Below the pieces are notes generated by a model. The model did not search any database. It was not told the DNA's origin and saw only the letters and a list, made by a program, of their open reading frames with translations. A program made the translations under genes and the position numbers. Positions 16,907 to 25,583 of a stretch of DNA of 50,821 nucleotides are shown piece by piece (position 1 is the first letter of the stretch; every line of letters starts with the position of its first letter). The stretch comes from Bowmanella yangjiangensis (GTDB lineage Bacteria; Pseudomonadota; Gammaproteobacteria; Enterobacterales; Alteromonadaceae), in the NCBI RefSeq assembly GCF_017255015.1, contig NZ_JAFKCS010000020.1, forward strand, positions 36,861 through 87,681, written 5' to 3'.

Positions 16907-18363
16907 TGCTGTTTACCTGTGTGTTGAAGAAACTGTCCGGCCCGATTGCCGGTCAGTGAAGGATTCTGTGTGTTTTCATAGCTAAGCTGTCCATTTACCC
17001 AGACCTTGAGAATGCCTTCGGCAGCCTGTTTGGGCTGGATAAAGCTGGCGTTGTCTTTGACTTTTAGTGGGTCAAATAACACTAAATCAGCCTGAAAACC
17101 CGGCTTAACCAAGCCCCGTCCGTGCAGCATAAATTCCTGCGCGGATAAGCCGGTCATCTTGTGCACGGCCAATTCCATGGGCATTAAGCCTTTGTCCCTG
17201 GCATAGTGGCCAAGCACTCTGGGGAAGCTGCCCCATAACCTGGGATGTGGACTGGGATCGCAGGGCAAGCCGTCAGATCCGATCATGCTGGTGGGGAAAC
17301 TGACAATGCGCTGGACGTCCTGTTCATCCATGCCGTGGTAAACCGCACCTGCAGGTTGCAGCTTCTCGGCGGCTTCCAGCATTGAGCATTGCCAGTTATC
17401 GGCAATGGCGTGCAGAGTCTGCCCGGCCATATCAGGATGAGGATCCGACCAGGTGATAAAAATTTCAAAATCTGTGGTGACCTGGCCTAAATCCAGGGTG
17501 CTGGAACTGGCGCTATAAGGGTAACAATCGCAGCCAACATGCTGATGCTGCTGTGCTGACTGTAAATGTGCCAGCACTTCAGCTGAGCGCCCCCAATTAG
17601 CCTTGCCAGCACATTTAAGGTGGGAGATAACCACCGGCACTTTGGCTTTTTGGCCGGTGGCAAAAGCTTCGTCCAGGGCGTCAATGATGCCATCAAACTC
17701 AGTACGTAAATGTGTGGTGTACAGAGCATCGTACTCGGCCAGCACGGCACTTAGTGCATCAATCTCTTCAACTGGCGCGTGAAAGGCGCTTTGATAAGCC
17801 AAACCTGTGCTCAGGCCCTTAGCGCCTTGCTCAAGTGCCCCCACCAGCATAGCGCGCATGGTGTCGATCTCTGTTTTGGTGGCAGGGCGGTCTAGCCTGT
17901 CCATGACCTGTGCGCGCAGGGCGGTATGGCCTACCAGTACGGCGACATTTAGCGCGGGCTGAGCTTGCTCAAATGCTTCTTTATATGCACTTAAGGTTGG
18001 AAAACGAAATTCATCGGCTCTGCCCAGCAGGTTTAACGGGTCTGGCACGGTTTCGGTGACCGCCACTGGCGAAGCGCTGATACCGCAATTACCCACGATA
18101 ACGGTGGTAATACCCTGACTGAGTTTACTCAGCATAGAAGGATTGCGTATTAGCTCGATGTCATCATGGGTGTGAACATCAATAAAGCCTGGTGCCAGCG
18201 CCATACCTGATGCATCAACGACCTGTTTGGCTGTATAACCCTTCAAGTCGCCTATTGCCTCGATTTTATCGCCACGGATTGCCACATCCTGTTGTAACGG
18301 CGGGGTCGGGGTGCCGTCATACAGACAGGCGTTAAGTATCAAGATATCCGTAGCGTGCGACAA
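16903..18363 (-). CDS. D-aminoacylase-like N-acyl-D-amino acid deacetylase
   Basis: A metal-dependent amidohydrolase of about 486 residues. Metal motifs seen are HTH in GFIDVHTHDD (His64, His66), Cys93 in GNCGIS, His in YTTHLR and SHLKC, and Asp in GSDGLPCDPSPHPRLWG, the D-aminoacylase pattern. The frame is open to an ATG at 18408. I place the start at TTG 18363 because GGAG lies six bases before it, it follows the RpiR stop by one base, and family homology begins there. It probably removes acetate from N-acetyl-D-glucosaminate, whose C2 amide mimics an N-acyl-D-amino acid. Classical D-aminoacylase activity is the alternative. Confidence 0.88.
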   Translation of the reverse strand: MSHATDILILNACLYDGTPTPPLQQDVAIRGDKIEAIGDLKGYTAKQVVDASGMALAPGFIDVHTHDDIELIRNPSMLSKLSQGITTVIVGNCGISASPVAVTETVPDPLNLLGRADEFRFPTLSAYKEAFEQAQPALNVAVLVGHTALRAQVMDRLDRPATKTEIDTMRAMLVGALEQGAKGLSTGLAYQSAFHAPVEEIDALSAVLAEYDALYTTHLRTEFDGIIDALDEAFATGQKAKVPVVISHLKCAGKANWGRSAEVLAHLQSAQQHQHVGCDCYPYSASSSTLDLGQVTTDFEIFITWSDPHPDMAGQTLHAIADNWQCSMLEAAEKLQPAGAVYHGMDEQDVQRIVSFPTSMIGSDGLPCDPSPHPRLWGSFPRVLGHYARDKGLMPMELAVHKMTGLSAQEFMLHGRGLVKPGFQADLVLFDPLKVKDNASFIQPKQAAEGILKVWVNGQLSYENTQNPSLTGNRAGQFLQHTGKQQ

Positions 18364-18364
18364 A

Positions 18365-19216
18365 TTAGTCTCCGAGTGGTAATCGTTCTGAGCCTTTACG
18401 GTGCTCATCAAGGTGGTGTTTTAAGCGCCGCAGCTTCTCGCGGGACTTGCGTTGGTTTTTCACTGCCACTTCACTGGCTAACATATCAATGGCAGCCAGC
18501 ATCACGTAGCGGGACGCGCTGGGGTTAAAGATGTAATCGGCCTCACGGGTTTGGATGGGCAAGTGCACGTCGGCAATTTGGGCTAGCGGCCCATCCGGAC
18601 AGATAGCCACCACGTGTGCGCCATATTCCTGGCCTATCTGCGCGGCAGATTGCACATCTGGGCTAACACCTGAGAGTGATAAACAGATCAACACATCATC
18701 TTTGTTCACTGTAGAGGCGGTCATCCGCATCAACATAGGGTCTGAGTAGGCGTTGCTTTTTACTTCCAAACGAAACAGGCGGTTATGACATTCCTGTGCC
18801 ATCACGGTACTGCCGCCGCCAACGCCAAATATCAGCACATGGTCGGCTTGAGTAACCACCTGACTGGCAGATTGCAAATCGCTGTCAGAAATCAGCCCGG
18901 CATTGAGGTCTAGGATTTCGTGAATAGCCTGGTAAATGGCGGGTATATCCTGACGTTCAACCGGTTTGTTGCTGATAAATCGCTCACCGACTGCTGCAGA
19001 TTGGGCCAGCAACATCTTCAATTGACGTACGTTAGTGCATTCCAGTGCTCTGGCCAGGCGCGTAATACTGGCATGGCTGACACCGGCTTTGTCTGCCAGC
19101 TCATTAATAGGTGCGCTGGCCGCGAACGTCAGGTCATCAAGAATAAAACGCGCCACCTTCTGTTCGGACGGACGAAGGTGGGCAAGGCGGCTGTTAATAC
19201 GAGATACGATATCCAA
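18365..19216 (-). CDS. MurR/RpiR family transcriptional regulator
   Basis: A 283-residue protein. An N-terminal HTH_6 domain (1-77, with LRPSEQKVARFILDDL and ADKAGVSHASITRLARAL) is joined to a SIS sugar-phosphate-binding domain (about 110-245, with VLIFGVGGGSTVMAQE and ICLSLSGVSPDV). The C-terminal tail is rich in Lys and Arg. It lies second in the catabolic operon, between deaminase and deacetylase genes. RpiR proteins typically respond to a sugar phosphate or sugar acid intermediate. Here the target is probably the divergent region before the deaminase and TonB receptor genes. Confidence 0.92.
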   Translation of the reverse strand: MDIVSRINSRLAHLRPSEQKVARFILDDLTFAASAPINELADKAGVSHASITRLARALECTNVRQLKMLLAQSAAVGERFISNKPVERQDIPAIYQAIHEILDLNAGLISDSDLQSASQVVTQADHVLIFGVGGGSTVMAQECHNRLFRLEVKSNAYSDPMLMRMTASTVNKDDVLICLSLSGVSPDVQSAAQIGQEYGAHVVAICPDGPLAQIADVHLPIQTREADYIFNPSASRYVMLAAIDMLASEVAVKNQRKSREKLRRLKHHLDEHRKGSERLPLGD

Positions 19217-19235
19217 TCTGTTCTCCCCAATGGCG

Positions 19236-20477
19236 TTAGAAACAGGTTTCGATTAATTGCCGGACGCAGTAATCGTCGTCGACAATTCCCAGATAACGCC
19301 ATTTATCCATGGTTAGACAGGGATGTGAAGTGGAAAAACACAAGATATCGCCAACCGTTAGCTCATCTTTTGGATTAACTTGCAGCATGGCATGCTGATC
19401 CATGATACGGGTGAGCTTCCAATGCGAGGGTACGGCGCTTGGTGAGGCATCCCCCGGACGATGGTGTAAAACCGGTGTCGGCAAGCCAGCATCAAAGGCC
19501 GCATCTCGCTTACCCAGGCCAATAACCGCCATGCCCGGCTCGGGTATAGACTGCACATATGCCCAAACCTGCAAACTGCTGATCAGGTCACCTTTGATAT
19601 CGCAGGCCATTCGGCTTCTGGCTTTCACCTCGGCCTGTGCATCCTGGTAGATACCGGTGTCGTGGATCAAATAACAGCCTGGGCGGATAACCACGGCCAT
19701 ATCATCGGGCAGGTTAGTGGGATCCATCTGCTCTGCTACTATGTCATACCAGGCAGAGCCGGCGCCGGTCAGAATGATCTCGTCATCGGCAAAGCGTTTC
19801 TGTTCACGCCAACTAAGGGCTAGCGTGCGGATCCCGCTGACAAACTCACTAATGCGGGCCGGGGCATCCGGGCCGTGAATAACGCCCTCATAAAAAGCGA
19901 TCCCACGTAAATCTAATGCCGGGAGTGCGTTAATCTGTTGGCAAAGTGCATTGGCCTGCTCGACGCTTCGAACGCCACAACGCCCCTGAGGAACCCCCAT
20001 CTCCAATAACAGGTTTAGCTGTAGATTTTGTGCAGAGAAGAAGGCATTTAGGGCTTCAGCATTGGCTATGGAGTCCACAAAGCAGAAAAACTCTAAACCA
20101 CTGCGAATTTGCTCGGCAATCAGCTGCATATTGCGTTTACCGACTAACTGATTGGCCATCAATATGCGTTTAATACCGCTTCTGGCTGCTGCAACCACTT
20201 GTGGAGCAGTGGCCAGACTCATAGCCCAGCTACCAGCTTCAAGTTGCATGGCAAATAACGCCGGTGCCATGCTGGTTTTGCCATGCGGGGCTAAGCGCAC
20301 ACCAGTTTGCTGCGCATAGTTTTTCATCCATGACAGGTTGTTTTGTAAGGCGCTGCGGCTTAACACGGCAACCGGCAAGCTAACGTCCTCTTCCAGCAGG
20401 CTCCATCCTTGCTGCAAAAGCTCGGCATTGCCTTGGCCTTTACTGAATGTCAGCACCTTATTACTACTCAGTGTCAT
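19236..20477 (-). CDS. D-amino acid deaminase/aldolase, alanine-racemase N-domain type (DSD1-like)
   Basis: A 413-residue PLP enzyme of fold type III. RLAPHGKTSMAPALF contains the PLP lysine Lys67. The C-terminal metal pair His385 and Cys387 lies in SHPCLTMDKW, as in D-serine dehydratase and D-threonine aldolase. GAGGAT lies before ATG 20477. First in the operon, it is predicted to eliminate ammonia from D-glucosaminate, whose C2 has the D-amino-acid configuration, giving 2-keto-3-deoxygluconate with help from RidA. Action on D-Ser or D-Thr remains possible. Confidence 0.88.
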   Translation of the reverse strand: MTLSSNKVLTFSKGQGNAELLQQGWSLLEEDVSLPVAVLSRSALQNNLSWMKNYAQQTGVRLAPHGKTSMAPALFAMQLEAGSWAMSLATAPQVVAAARSGIKRILMANQLVGKRNMQLIAEQIRSGLEFFCFVDSIANAEALNAFFSAQNLQLNLLLEMGVPQGRCGVRSVEQANALCQQINALPALDLRGIAFYEGVIHGPDAPARISEFVSGIRTLALSWREQKRFADDEIILTGAGSAWYDIVAEQMDPTNLPDDMAVVIRPGCYLIHDTGIYQDAQAEVKARSRMACDIKGDLISSLQVWAYVQSIPEPGMAVIGLGKRDAAFDAGLPTPVLHHRPGDASPSAVPSHWKLTRIMDQHAMLQVNPKDELTVGDILCFSTSHPCLTMDKWRYLGIVDDDYCVRQLIETCF

Positions 20478-20615
20478 GGTTGTATCCTCGGTAAATTGTT
20501 AAGCCCATATCTTGCCCGAATAAAGCCATTAAAAAATAACCATTGCATTTGTATTGATATGAGTGTTAAAAAATACCCGTTAATGTGAAATGTGTTGGTA
20601 AAAAGTAACAAGCGA

Positions 20616-20646
20616 GACAAAGTTAATCATCATCAATGATTTTGTC
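20616..20646. promoter_or_regulatory. Candidate operator in the divergent catabolic promoter region
   Basis: An inverted repeat AATCAT-N5-ATGATT (20625-20641) is flanked by GACAAA on the left and TTTGTC on the right, making a long interrupted palindrome. It lies 42 bases before the TonB receptor start and about 140 bases from the deaminase start. RpiR-type regulators bind such dyads, and one is encoded in the operon. Assignment is inference. Confidence 0.5.
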
Positions 20647-20687
20647 AACCCAAGACGTGAGCAATAACAAGAAACAGGAGACATATA

Positions 20688-23609
20688 ATGAAACCTCAAC
20701 GGTTTAAACGTCACTTGGTCGCAGCCAACGTTACCCTCATCCTTAGTGGCATTGCAGCACCCGTTGCAATGGCGCAGGACGTGGCTGCAGACGATGTGGA
20801 AGTGCTGGAGGTTCGCGGTATCGCCGCGAGCCATAAGCGCAATTTGAATGAAAAACGTTTTAGTGATGGGGTGACGGATGCCATAACGGCTGAAGATATC
20901 GGTAAACTGCCGGACGTCACTATCTCTGATACGCTGCAGCGTATACCCGGGGTGCAGATTCGTCGCTCTGCCGGTGAAGGTTCAACGGTTAACGTACGTG
21001 GTATGCCGCAGGTTACTACCTTGTTGAACGGTGAGCAGTTGCTAAGTGCTGGTTCAATTACCACAGTGCAGCCGGACTTCAGCGATATTCCGGCACCTTT
21101 GGTGTCAGCCATTTCTGTGCATAAATCACCAACGGCCAATATGCTGGCTGGTGGTATTTCCGGTACATTGAATCTGCAGACCCTACGTCCCTTTAATTTG
21201 GAGCAAGGGCTAACCTTAAATGGCGTAGTAGAAGCAACCCGTGGCAGTCTGTCTAAAGAAAACGACCACAAACTAGTGGCATTTGCCGGTTATCGTGGTG
21301 ATGACATGGGCGTGATGTTTACTGCTTCCTATGACACCAACACGCTAGCCAACTATCGCTACGGTACAATCTTGACGTCTTTCGATTTGCAGGGTGAGCA
21401 AACCGGCGATAAACGTGATTTCAATGGCGACGGTGACAATAACGATAGTTATCTGAGCCAGCGTTTTCACGGCATGATGGATAAGCAAACCGAGCGTGAT
21501 CGCTTGGGTCTTAGCGCCAGTTTCCAGGCTACAGTCAGTGATAATCTGGAATTCTTAGCGGACGTTTTCTACACCAATATGGATGATGCGGATCGTCAGC
21601 AAGGTCTGATGATCGATAACGCGCGAGGCAACATCTGGGCGTATTCGGATAATTTTATCGAGCGTGCGCCAGGGCCGTTGGGCGGCAGTATCTATACAGT
21701 AAACCAGGCTGAGTTATTGGTGCGTCGGGTAAGCTCTTATTCCGAGAGTCTGACCAACGACCGCGAATCAACCAATATCAATCTGCAACTGAATTATCAG
21801 GGTGAAGGTCCGTTCAGCGGCTCAGTGCGCTACTTGCGTGGTGATGCCGAGCGTTCGCATACTGAAAACGTTGCTCACTCTTACCTGACCAGCGGTGCGC
21901 AGCACGCGGCATTTACCAACAGCACTGGTGTTGCCACCCCTGTGAACCCCAATGGATACGGCCCGGATCCTATCAAAGTTGATTTTGATCGTACCGGTAA
22001 GTACATCACGCTGGGCTATGATCAAGGCTTTGGCTCTGATGTGAGCAAATATAATCTGGTTTCTACCTACTCTGAGAATAACTTCGATGAAGAGGCGACA
22101 TTGGATGTATTGCGTGCTGACGGAACCTATGAGTTTGAAGGTGATCACCTGTCCAACGTAGAGTTTGGTCTGCGTTGGGGCAAACGTGATGTAGAGCGTG
22201 ATACGTATATCCTGGTTGCACCTATGACCGGTGGGCAGTTTACCGCAGATGTTATGTGGAAAGACTCCAGTGCCGCGCTGGGTGACACCAATGGCGATGG
22301 CACAGTGAATGTTTCACAAGGCGACCTGACCATTGGCAACACCAACTTCTTTACTGACCTGCCGGATGGCTGGGTGCATAAAGTGGATGGTTTTGGTCCT
22401 GCCAGTGGTGATAGTTTCTACATGATCAACCCCAAAGCACTGGATGATCCTTTTGCTTTCCAAAACGCGCTGTATCCAGGTAACAAACGCTTGTCCAGAC
22501 CGTCGCGTTCTTTCGATATCGAAGAAGTAACCCAAACCGCTTACCTGCAGGCTAACTTTGATGGCGAACTAGCTGGCATTCCTTATAAGGCCAATGTCGG
22601 CGGCAAGTACATCAAGACCTCTTTGGATATTGGACAGTACATTATCGGTGACGGACGTCCTTGTTCACTTTGTACCGCGGCGAATACTGCGGGTTACGAG
22701 GTGCTGGAACGTAGCTACTCAGACTTCCTGCCAGCGGCCAATATCACCTTCAACATTACCGACGACTTCCTGATCCGTGCGGCTTATGGCAAAACCATGA
22801 CCAGCCTGAACATGAGCCAGTTGTCTGGTGGTATCAGTGTGGGGCGTACCCGTGCAGGGGATGTGTTGGCTGCCGAATTGGGCGTGAGTCCGGACTTGTT
22901 GGTGGCGATTAACGGTAGTCGTAATGGTAACCCGGATCTCGAGCCATGGCGTGCCAGCAATTACAACCTGTCAGCGGAATGGTACTTTGATGCGTCAAGC
23001 CTGGTCAGTGTTGGCCTGTTCAAAATGGATATTGAATCCTTTATAGAACGCGGTCAGGTCATGATGGCGCTACCTGATATTGACGGTGTTGTACGCCGTG
23101 AAGTGCCGGTAAATACCGAGATCAACGGTGAAGGTGGCAGCATTGATGGTATTGAATTGGCTTACCATCAGGCGTTTGACTTCCTGCCTGGTGTATTAGG
23201 TGGTTTTGGTACAACAGTTAACCTGACCTATGCACCAAGCGATAGTGCCAACGTTGATGTGTATGGCGCTGATCTACCTATTCAGGACAACTCAGAGCGC
23301 TCAGCTAACGCTATCTTGTGGTATGACCGTGATGGCCTGCAATTCCGTATCGCGGCGAACTACCGCAGCGACAGACTGGATAGTCTGGGCTTTGGAATAG
23401 GCGAGGGTGTATTGCCGATTTGGGCAGATGACACACTGTATGTGGATATGTCTGCCAGCTACGATATTACCGACAACGTCAGTATCTACCTGCAAGGTAG
23501 CAACATTACTGAGGAATTCGAGAATATCTATGCACAGTGGGAAGACAACATCGTGACACAAAACGTCTACGAGCGTCGTTGGACCTTCGGTGTACGTGGC
23601 CGTCTGTAA
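20688..23609 (+). CDS. TonB-dependent outer-membrane receptor
   Basis: A 973-residue receptor. The signal peptide ends near AMAQD and a TonB-box-like VEVLEVRGI lies at 38-46. The plug domain is at about 60-170, with DVTISDTLQRIPGVQI and the VNVRG motif, and a long beta-barrel ends in RRWTFGVRGRL with a terminal hydrophobic residue. Two extracellular-loop candidates contain EF-hand-like loops, DFNGDGDNND (244-253) and DTNGDGTVNVSQGD (533-546), likely to bind calcium. AGGAG precedes ATG 20688. It is divergent from the GH20/deacetylase operon, so the cargo is probably a (oxidised) chito-oligosaccharide. Confidence 0.92.
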   Translation: MKPQRFKRHLVAANVTLILSGIAAPVAMAQDVAADDVEVLEVRGIAASHKRNLNEKRFSDGVTDAITAEDIGKLPDVTISDTLQRIPGVQIRRSAGEGSTVNVRGMPQVTTLLNGEQLLSAGSITTVQPDFSDIPAPLVSAISVHKSPTANMLAGGISGTLNLQTLRPFNLEQGLTLNGVVEATRGSLSKENDHKLVAFAGYRGDDMGVMFTASYDTNTLANYRYGTILTSFDLQGEQTGDKRDFNGDGDNNDSYLSQRFHGMMDKQTERDRLGLSASFQATVSDNLEFLADVFYTNMDDADRQQGLMIDNARGNIWAYSDNFIERAPGPLGGSIYTVNQAELLVRRVSSYSESLTNDRESTNINLQLNYQGEGPFSGSVRYLRGDAERSHTENVAHSYLTSGAQHAAFTNSTGVATPVNPNGYGPDPIKVDFDRTGKYITLGYDQGFGSDVSKYNLVSTYSENNFDEEATLDVLRADGTYEFEGDHLSNVEFGLRWGKRDVERDTYILVAPMTGGQFTADVMWKDSSAALGDTNGDGTVNVSQGDLTIGNTNFFTDLPDGWVHKVDGFGPASGDSFYMINPKALDDPFAFQNALYPGNKRLSRPSRSFDIEEVTQTAYLQANFDGELAGIPYKANVGGKYIKTSLDIGQYIIGDGRPCSLCTAANTAGYEVLERSYSDFLPAANITFNITDDFLIRAAYGKTMTSLNMSQLSGGISVGRTRAGDVLAAELGVSPDLLVAINGSRNGNPDLEPWRASNYNLSAEWYFDASSLVSVGLFKMDIESFIERGQVMMALPDIDGVVRREVPVNTEINGEGGSIDGIELAYHQAFDFLPGVLGGFGTTVNLTYAPSDSANVDVYGADLPIQDNSERSANAILWYDRDGLQFRIAANYRSDRLDSLGFGIGEGVLPIWADDTLYVDMSASYDITDNVSIYLQGSNITEEFENIYAQWEDNIVTQNVYERRWTFGVRGRL

Positions 23610-23617
23610 ACAGCCTT

Positions 23618-23646
23618 AAACCCGGTTTTCGTCTGATACCGGGTTT
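23618..23646 (+). terminator. Stem-loop after the TonB receptor
   Basis: AAACCCGG/CCGGGTTT stem with a 13-base loop, starting nine bases after the stop. There is no long T run, so termination may rely on the next hairpin too. Confidence 0.6.
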
Positions 23647-23650
23647 ACCC

Positions 23651-23680
23651 AAAGCTTGTTCCATGATGGGACAAGCTTTT
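23651..23680. terminator. Second stem-loop, probably a terminator
   Basis: AAAGCTTGT-CC with GG-ACAAGCTTTT forms a stem of about 11 bp around ATGAT, ending in TTTT. It lies directly behind the first hairpin. Confidence 0.65.
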
Positions 23681-23984
23681 ATCGGTCTGCAATATTCCTG
23701 ATATTTCTCGAAAACCCCTTACCTTAAGGGTCCGTAAATCACGATTTTTAGTGCTTAAGACTGAACTTACAAGAATTAAGGTTAACTCGTTTGAATCGAC
23801 AGATGGGCAAGGTGCAGCATAAGCCTTGTTTAACAAGAACCTCACTTAATGCCAGACAATTTCAGGCGGGGAATGAGGATGGTCTGTTTGATCATCCAAA
23901 CAACTAGGAAAAAGATGGGGAGGCCCATCAAACCGGGTTGCAGGAAAGGCTGTTTTGGGTGCCCTCTCACGGACAAGGCTTTTC
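23681..23984. other. Gene-free stretch between the TonB receptor and AraC genes
   Basis: Short frames here lack ribosome sites and recognisable homology. One small perfect stem (CCCTTA/TAAGGG, about 23716-23730) is present. I see no further RNA or repeat structure. Confidence 0.4.
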
Positions 23985-24845
23985 TCAACGGGAATTGCCG
24001 ACGATGCCGGTTGTATTAGTGCTCGTCGGTGGTTCTATTAAATGATCACATTGCTTTCTTTTCAGGTATTGCCCTGGTGTTATCCCTACCACTTGCTTGA
24101 ACTCGTGAATAAAATGCGCTTGATCGTAGTATCCAGCCTGCAAGGCTAAATCGGTCAACGATTGATTATCTTGTGCGTTTTTGAGTAAATCTCTGGCCAG
24201 ACTAATACGCTGAAGTTTGCTGTATTGCTTGGGAGACATGCCCAACCAGCGGCCAAACTGGCGTTCTAACTGACGCTGGCCTATACCCATATCCTGAAAT
24301 ATATGCTGGATAGGTTGTTGTCCACAGGCCAACTGAATGCGGCTTACCGCGTTTTCAAAGCAATGCTGTTCACCTAAATCCAGTGATAACAGGCGCAATA
24401 ATTGTTGTTCCAACAGTTGAATACGTGCAGGGGTATCAAGGGGGGCCATACGCTCAGCGAGTTCCTGACCGGGGAAGTTTGGCAGAATGTCACTAATATC
24501 TGCTTGCGTATCCACAACCTGGGCAAGCGGCATGGCAAATAACACCATGCCTTTACCTGGCTTAAAACGAACCCCTAAGGCGTCAACTTTGCCAAACAAG
24601 GTTAAGCGAGTCGTTTTTCTTGTGGGACCATTAACCAGACAATGGCCGGCTAGCCAGTTGTGATTAAATTGCATCGGGTCGGCAAAGTTAAAGACAATTC
24701 CGCTGCCACCTTCAGGATGCATAAACTCAGCACGTTGCAACAGATCACAATGTGCCGCCTTGATCGTCCAATAGCAGTTGATGTGTTCTGCCAACAAAGA
24801 ACATGGGGAATGTAAGCTAAAGCCCATATGGGCCAGGTTATGCAT
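23985..24845 (-). CDS. AraC family transcriptional regulator
   Basis: A protein of about 286 residues. The N-terminal half (PCSLLAEHINCYWTIKAAH, then HPEGGSGIVFNF and ALGVRFKPGKG) is the DUF6597-type sensor region. The C-terminal half is the two-HTH AraC domain, ending LALQAGYYDQAHFIHEFKQVVGITPGQYLKRK. ATG 24845 is preferred over an in-frame TTG at 24851; GGTGA precedes it. It is divergent from the AhpD-like gene across about 230 bases, and regulators of this type commonly control the adjacent divergent gene (inference). Confidence 0.88.
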   Translation of the reverse strand: MHNLAHMGFSLHSPCSLLAEHINCYWTIKAAHCDLLQRAEFMHPEGGSGIVFNFADPMQFNHNWLAGHCLVNGPTRKTTRLTLFGKVDALGVRFKPGKGMVLFAMPLAQVVDTQADISDILPNFPGQELAERMAPLDTPARIQLLEQQLLRLLSLDLGEQHCFENAVSRIQLACGQQPIQHIFQDMGIGQRQLERQFGRWLGMSPKQYSKLQRISLARDLLKNAQDNQSLTDLALQAGYYDQAHFIHEFKQVVGITPGQYLKRKQCDHLIEPPTSTNTTGIVGNSR

Positions 24846-25075
24846 AATCAATCACCAGTAACGGATTGGATTTAGGGCGTAATCAGCATGTAAGTGTGGA
24901 TTCTGTTCAAATCCGGCACTTTAGGATCAGACGCTAAGCTGCTGCTCTAGTGTACTGAACCCGGTTTTCAATCTCCAGTGGCACTATCGGTGCTGCCAAG
25001 TCGAGTTTATACAATTTTGCCAAAACGACAGCGGGTACTCTACAGGTCAGCGATAACAACCCAAGGAGCCATCTT

Positions 25076-25552
25076 ATGTCATTCAGAGTTAATTTTTATC
25101 AAAGTGCACCCGGCGCCATTCAGGCCATGATGGGGCTGGAAAACTATATCAGCAAGTTAGCTGATACCCCGGAAGGTTTGCCCAAAAGCTTACTCGAACT
25201 GGTAAAAATGCGGGTATCACAGATAAACAACTGTGCGTTTTGCCTGGATATGCATAGTAAAGACGCCAGGGCCATGGGAGAGACAGAACAACGGCTCTAT
25301 TTGCTCAATGCCTGGCAGGAGTCTCCCATTTACACCCAGCAAGAGCGCGCTGCGCTTGAATGGTGTGAGGTGCTGACCAGACTCAGTCAGGTCAGCGTAA
25401 CGGAAGATTGCTTTGAGCGGGTAAAGCGACACTTTACCGACAAGCAAATGACGGATTTGACCTTAGCCATTAATGCCATAAACGGCTGGAATCGATTCTG
25501 CGTTGGTTTGGGTGCTGACGTAGGCTCTTACCAAGTCGGGCAGTTTGATTGA
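25076..25552 (+). CDS. Carboxymuconolactone decarboxylase/AhpD-like family protein
   Basis: A 158-residue all-helical protein. The AhpD active-site pattern is complete: Glu41 in LLELVKMRVSQINN, then Cys53-x-x-Cys56 and His60 in NNCAFCLDMH. Such proteins act as alkylhydroperoxidase-type thiol peroxidases or related redox enzymes. AAGGAG precedes the ATG. It is divergent from an AraC regulator and followed by a terminator, so it is a single-gene unit. The substrate is unknown. Confidence 0.9.
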   Translation: MSFRVNFYQSAPGAIQAMMGLENYISKLADTPEGLPKSLLELVKMRVSQINNCAFCLDMHSKDARAMGETEQRLYLLNAWQESPIYTQQERAALEWCEVLTRLSQVSVTEDCFERVKRHFTDKQMTDLTLAINAINGWNRFCVGLGADVGSYQVGQFD

Positions 25553-25556
25553 AGGA

Positions 25557-25576
25557 AAGGCGGCAAGAGCCGCCTT
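25557..25576. terminator. Shared terminator between AhpD-like and ABC permease genes
   Basis: Perfect stem AAGGCGGC/GCCGCCTT with loop AAGA, located between two convergent stops five and eight bases away. Confidence 0.8.
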
Positions 25577-25583
25577 ACTTGCG

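Noticed and set aside
19236-20477. Simple alanine racemase for the PLP protein
   Set aside because: The His385/Cys387 metal pair and the C-terminal domain match D-serine dehydratase/D-threonine aldolase enzymes, not alanine racemase.
23753-23770. CTTAAG-N6-CTTACA considered as a fourth PmrA-like box
   Set aside because: The half-site spacing is one base off, the second half is poor and no correctly spaced -10 or start follows.
23645-23845. 66-codon minus-strand frame after the TonB receptor
   Set aside because: It overlaps the two terminator-like hairpins and has no ribosome site or recognisable homology.
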